Of a stretch of 6,149 nt of DNA, positions 5,552 to 6,149 are shown in pieces. The DNA comes from Armatimonadota bacterium. Its GTDB lineage: Bacteria > Armatimonadota > Zipacnadia > Zipacnadales > VGFC01. Within the stretch, counting starts at the first letter, position 1. Each line of letters opens with the position of its first letter. The DNA is taken from the NCBI GenBank assembly GCA_016869015.1, contig VGFB01000252.1:1-6149 (forward strand). Reading direction: 5' to 3'. The position numbers and the translations under genes are program-made. The notes beneath the pieces are model-generated. The model saw nothing but the letters and a program-made list of their open reading frames with translations. It had not been told where the DNA came from and did not search any database.

Positions 5552-6149
5552 GTGGCGAAGCCCATTCTCCTGCTGACTGCACCCGACGCGCAGCATCCCT
5601 TCGACGGGTACCTCCGCGAGGTGCTGCTCACCGAGGGCTACAACGCCTTTGAGGAGCGCACCTCGCCCGACGCGCTCACGCCCACCGACCTCGCCCCCTA
5701 CCCCCTCGTCCTCGTCGGTGCGGGCGCCGCGACGCGGCTGGATCCGACGGTCCTGGAACTCTACCTCCGTGCCGGCGGCCGCGCCGTGCTGATGCGTCCG
5801 CCGACGGAGTGGTGCAGCCTGCTGAGCCTCGAGTGCCCTGGTCAGACGTACGCGATCGCACGCGACGCCTACCTGCGGGTCCGCGTCGAGCACCCGTGGC
5901 TCGCGGACTTCCCCGCCGAGTGGCTGCAGCTCCCCGGCGAGGCGGACGTCTACGGCCCCGGCGCCTCTCGATCCCTCGCCCGGCTGGCCGGGCAGCTTCA
6001 CCGGGCGGTCCCCGCGCCGGCCGTAGCCCTCTGCCGCGTTGGGCGCGGCGTGGCGATCGCCTTCGCCTACGACCTGGCCGACTGCGTCGTGCGGTTCCAC
6101 CAGGGCTCGCCCCGCAACGCGAGCAACGGGCCCGACCCCGACGCCAACC
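5552..6149 (+). CDS. GATase1-like (beta-galactosidase trimerisation / ThuA-like) domain protein, N-terminal part
   Basis: The frame is open to the window end, giving 199 N-terminal residues; the 3' part is missing. It begins VAKPILLLTAPD, a first strand of a Rossmann-like class I glutamine-amidotransferase-like fold. LVLVGAGAA (52-60) then reads as the second core strand with the turn, and LYLRAGGRAVLMRPP (70-84) as the 'collect into a row and raise' helix-strand seen in GATase-like domains of beta-galactosidases and ThuA-like proteins. GRGVAIAFAYDLADCVVRFHQG (165-185, here split as GRGVAIAFAYDLA plus CVVRFHQG) resembles the end of that domain, where related proteins carry YDL followed by an R-Q-G segment. 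No Cys-His-Glu amidotransferase triad can be assigned, so a non-catalytic or binding role is likely. No signal peptide is seen, so it is probably cytoplasmic. It follows the hydrolase stop by 2 bases, implying one transcript. Fold call moderate; function unknown. Confidence 0.6.
   Translation, partial: MAKPILLLTAPDAQHPFDGYLREVLLTEGYNAFEERTSPDALTPTDLAPYPLVLVGAGAATRLDPTVLELYLRAGGRAVLMRPPTEWCSLLSLECPGQTYAIARDAYLRVRVEHPWLADFPAEWLQLPGEADVYGPGASRSLARLAGQLHRAVPAPAVALCRVGRGVAIAFAYDLADCVVRFHQGSPRNASNGPDPDAN

Noticed and set aside
5327..6100. 257-codon minus-strand frame across the hydrolase end and GATase-like gene
   Set aside because: It spans the junction of two plus-strand genes that both show recognisable folds, and its own translation lacks hydrophobic strands or motifs.
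1..6149. CRISPR arrays, tRNA genes, insertion sequences, tandem repeats
   Set aside because: I saw no regularly spaced repeats, tRNA-like cloverleaf, transposase frame or terminal inverted repeats anywhere in the window.

Overview
The window is high-GC bacterial DNA (roughly two-thirds G+C by eye, with codons ending mostly in G or C) and densely packed. No gene-free stretch exceeds 130 bases. There are five protein-coding genes, two of them cut by the window edges. No rRNA, tRNA, CRISPR array, transposase or phage gene was seen. The gene styles (a DegT-type aminotransferase starting LALLGGEP, a multidomain exported glycosidase, a GATase-like protein, a xylose-isomerase-like TIM barrel, a C45 peptidase) recall sugar-degrading environmental lineages such as Armatimonadota or Planctomycetota. 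That is an impression from gene content, not a taxonomic assignment.

Layout. Bases 1-579 (+) hold the C-terminal part of a C45-type (acyl-CoA:6-APA acyltransferase-like) Ntn-hydrolase. It converges on a sugar phosphate isomerase/epimerase-like TIM-barrel gene at 598-1518 (-). The two stop codons are 18 bases apart and pair with each other in one strong GC hairpin (572-605), a candidate two-way terminator. A 130-base gap (1519-1648) then separates the isomerase from a rightward, tightly packed three-gene unit: a PLP-dependent DegT/DnrJ/EryC1/StrS aminotransferase (1649-2932), a large exported clan GH-A glycoside hydrolase with two N-terminal carbohydrate-binding-like sandwiches (2913-5549), and the start of a GATase1-like protein (5552 to the window end).

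How the genes may work together. The exported glycosidase would cut a glycan or glycoside outside the cytoplasm. The cytoplasmic aminotransferase, and perhaps the divergently transcribed isomerase/epimerase, could process the released sugar, possibly an amino or keto sugar or a cyclitol. The glycosidase start lies inside the aminotransferase gene (20-base overlap), and the next start follows the glycosidase stop by 2 bases, so co-transcription and coupled translation are likely. The substrate cannot be read from the sequence. The main points of interest are the pairing of a StrS-type aminotransferase with a secreted GH-A enzyme, an extended loop at the PLP lysine of the aminotransferase, an ambiguous signal-peptide/lipobox sequence on the hydrolase, and the hairpin spanning both stop codons.
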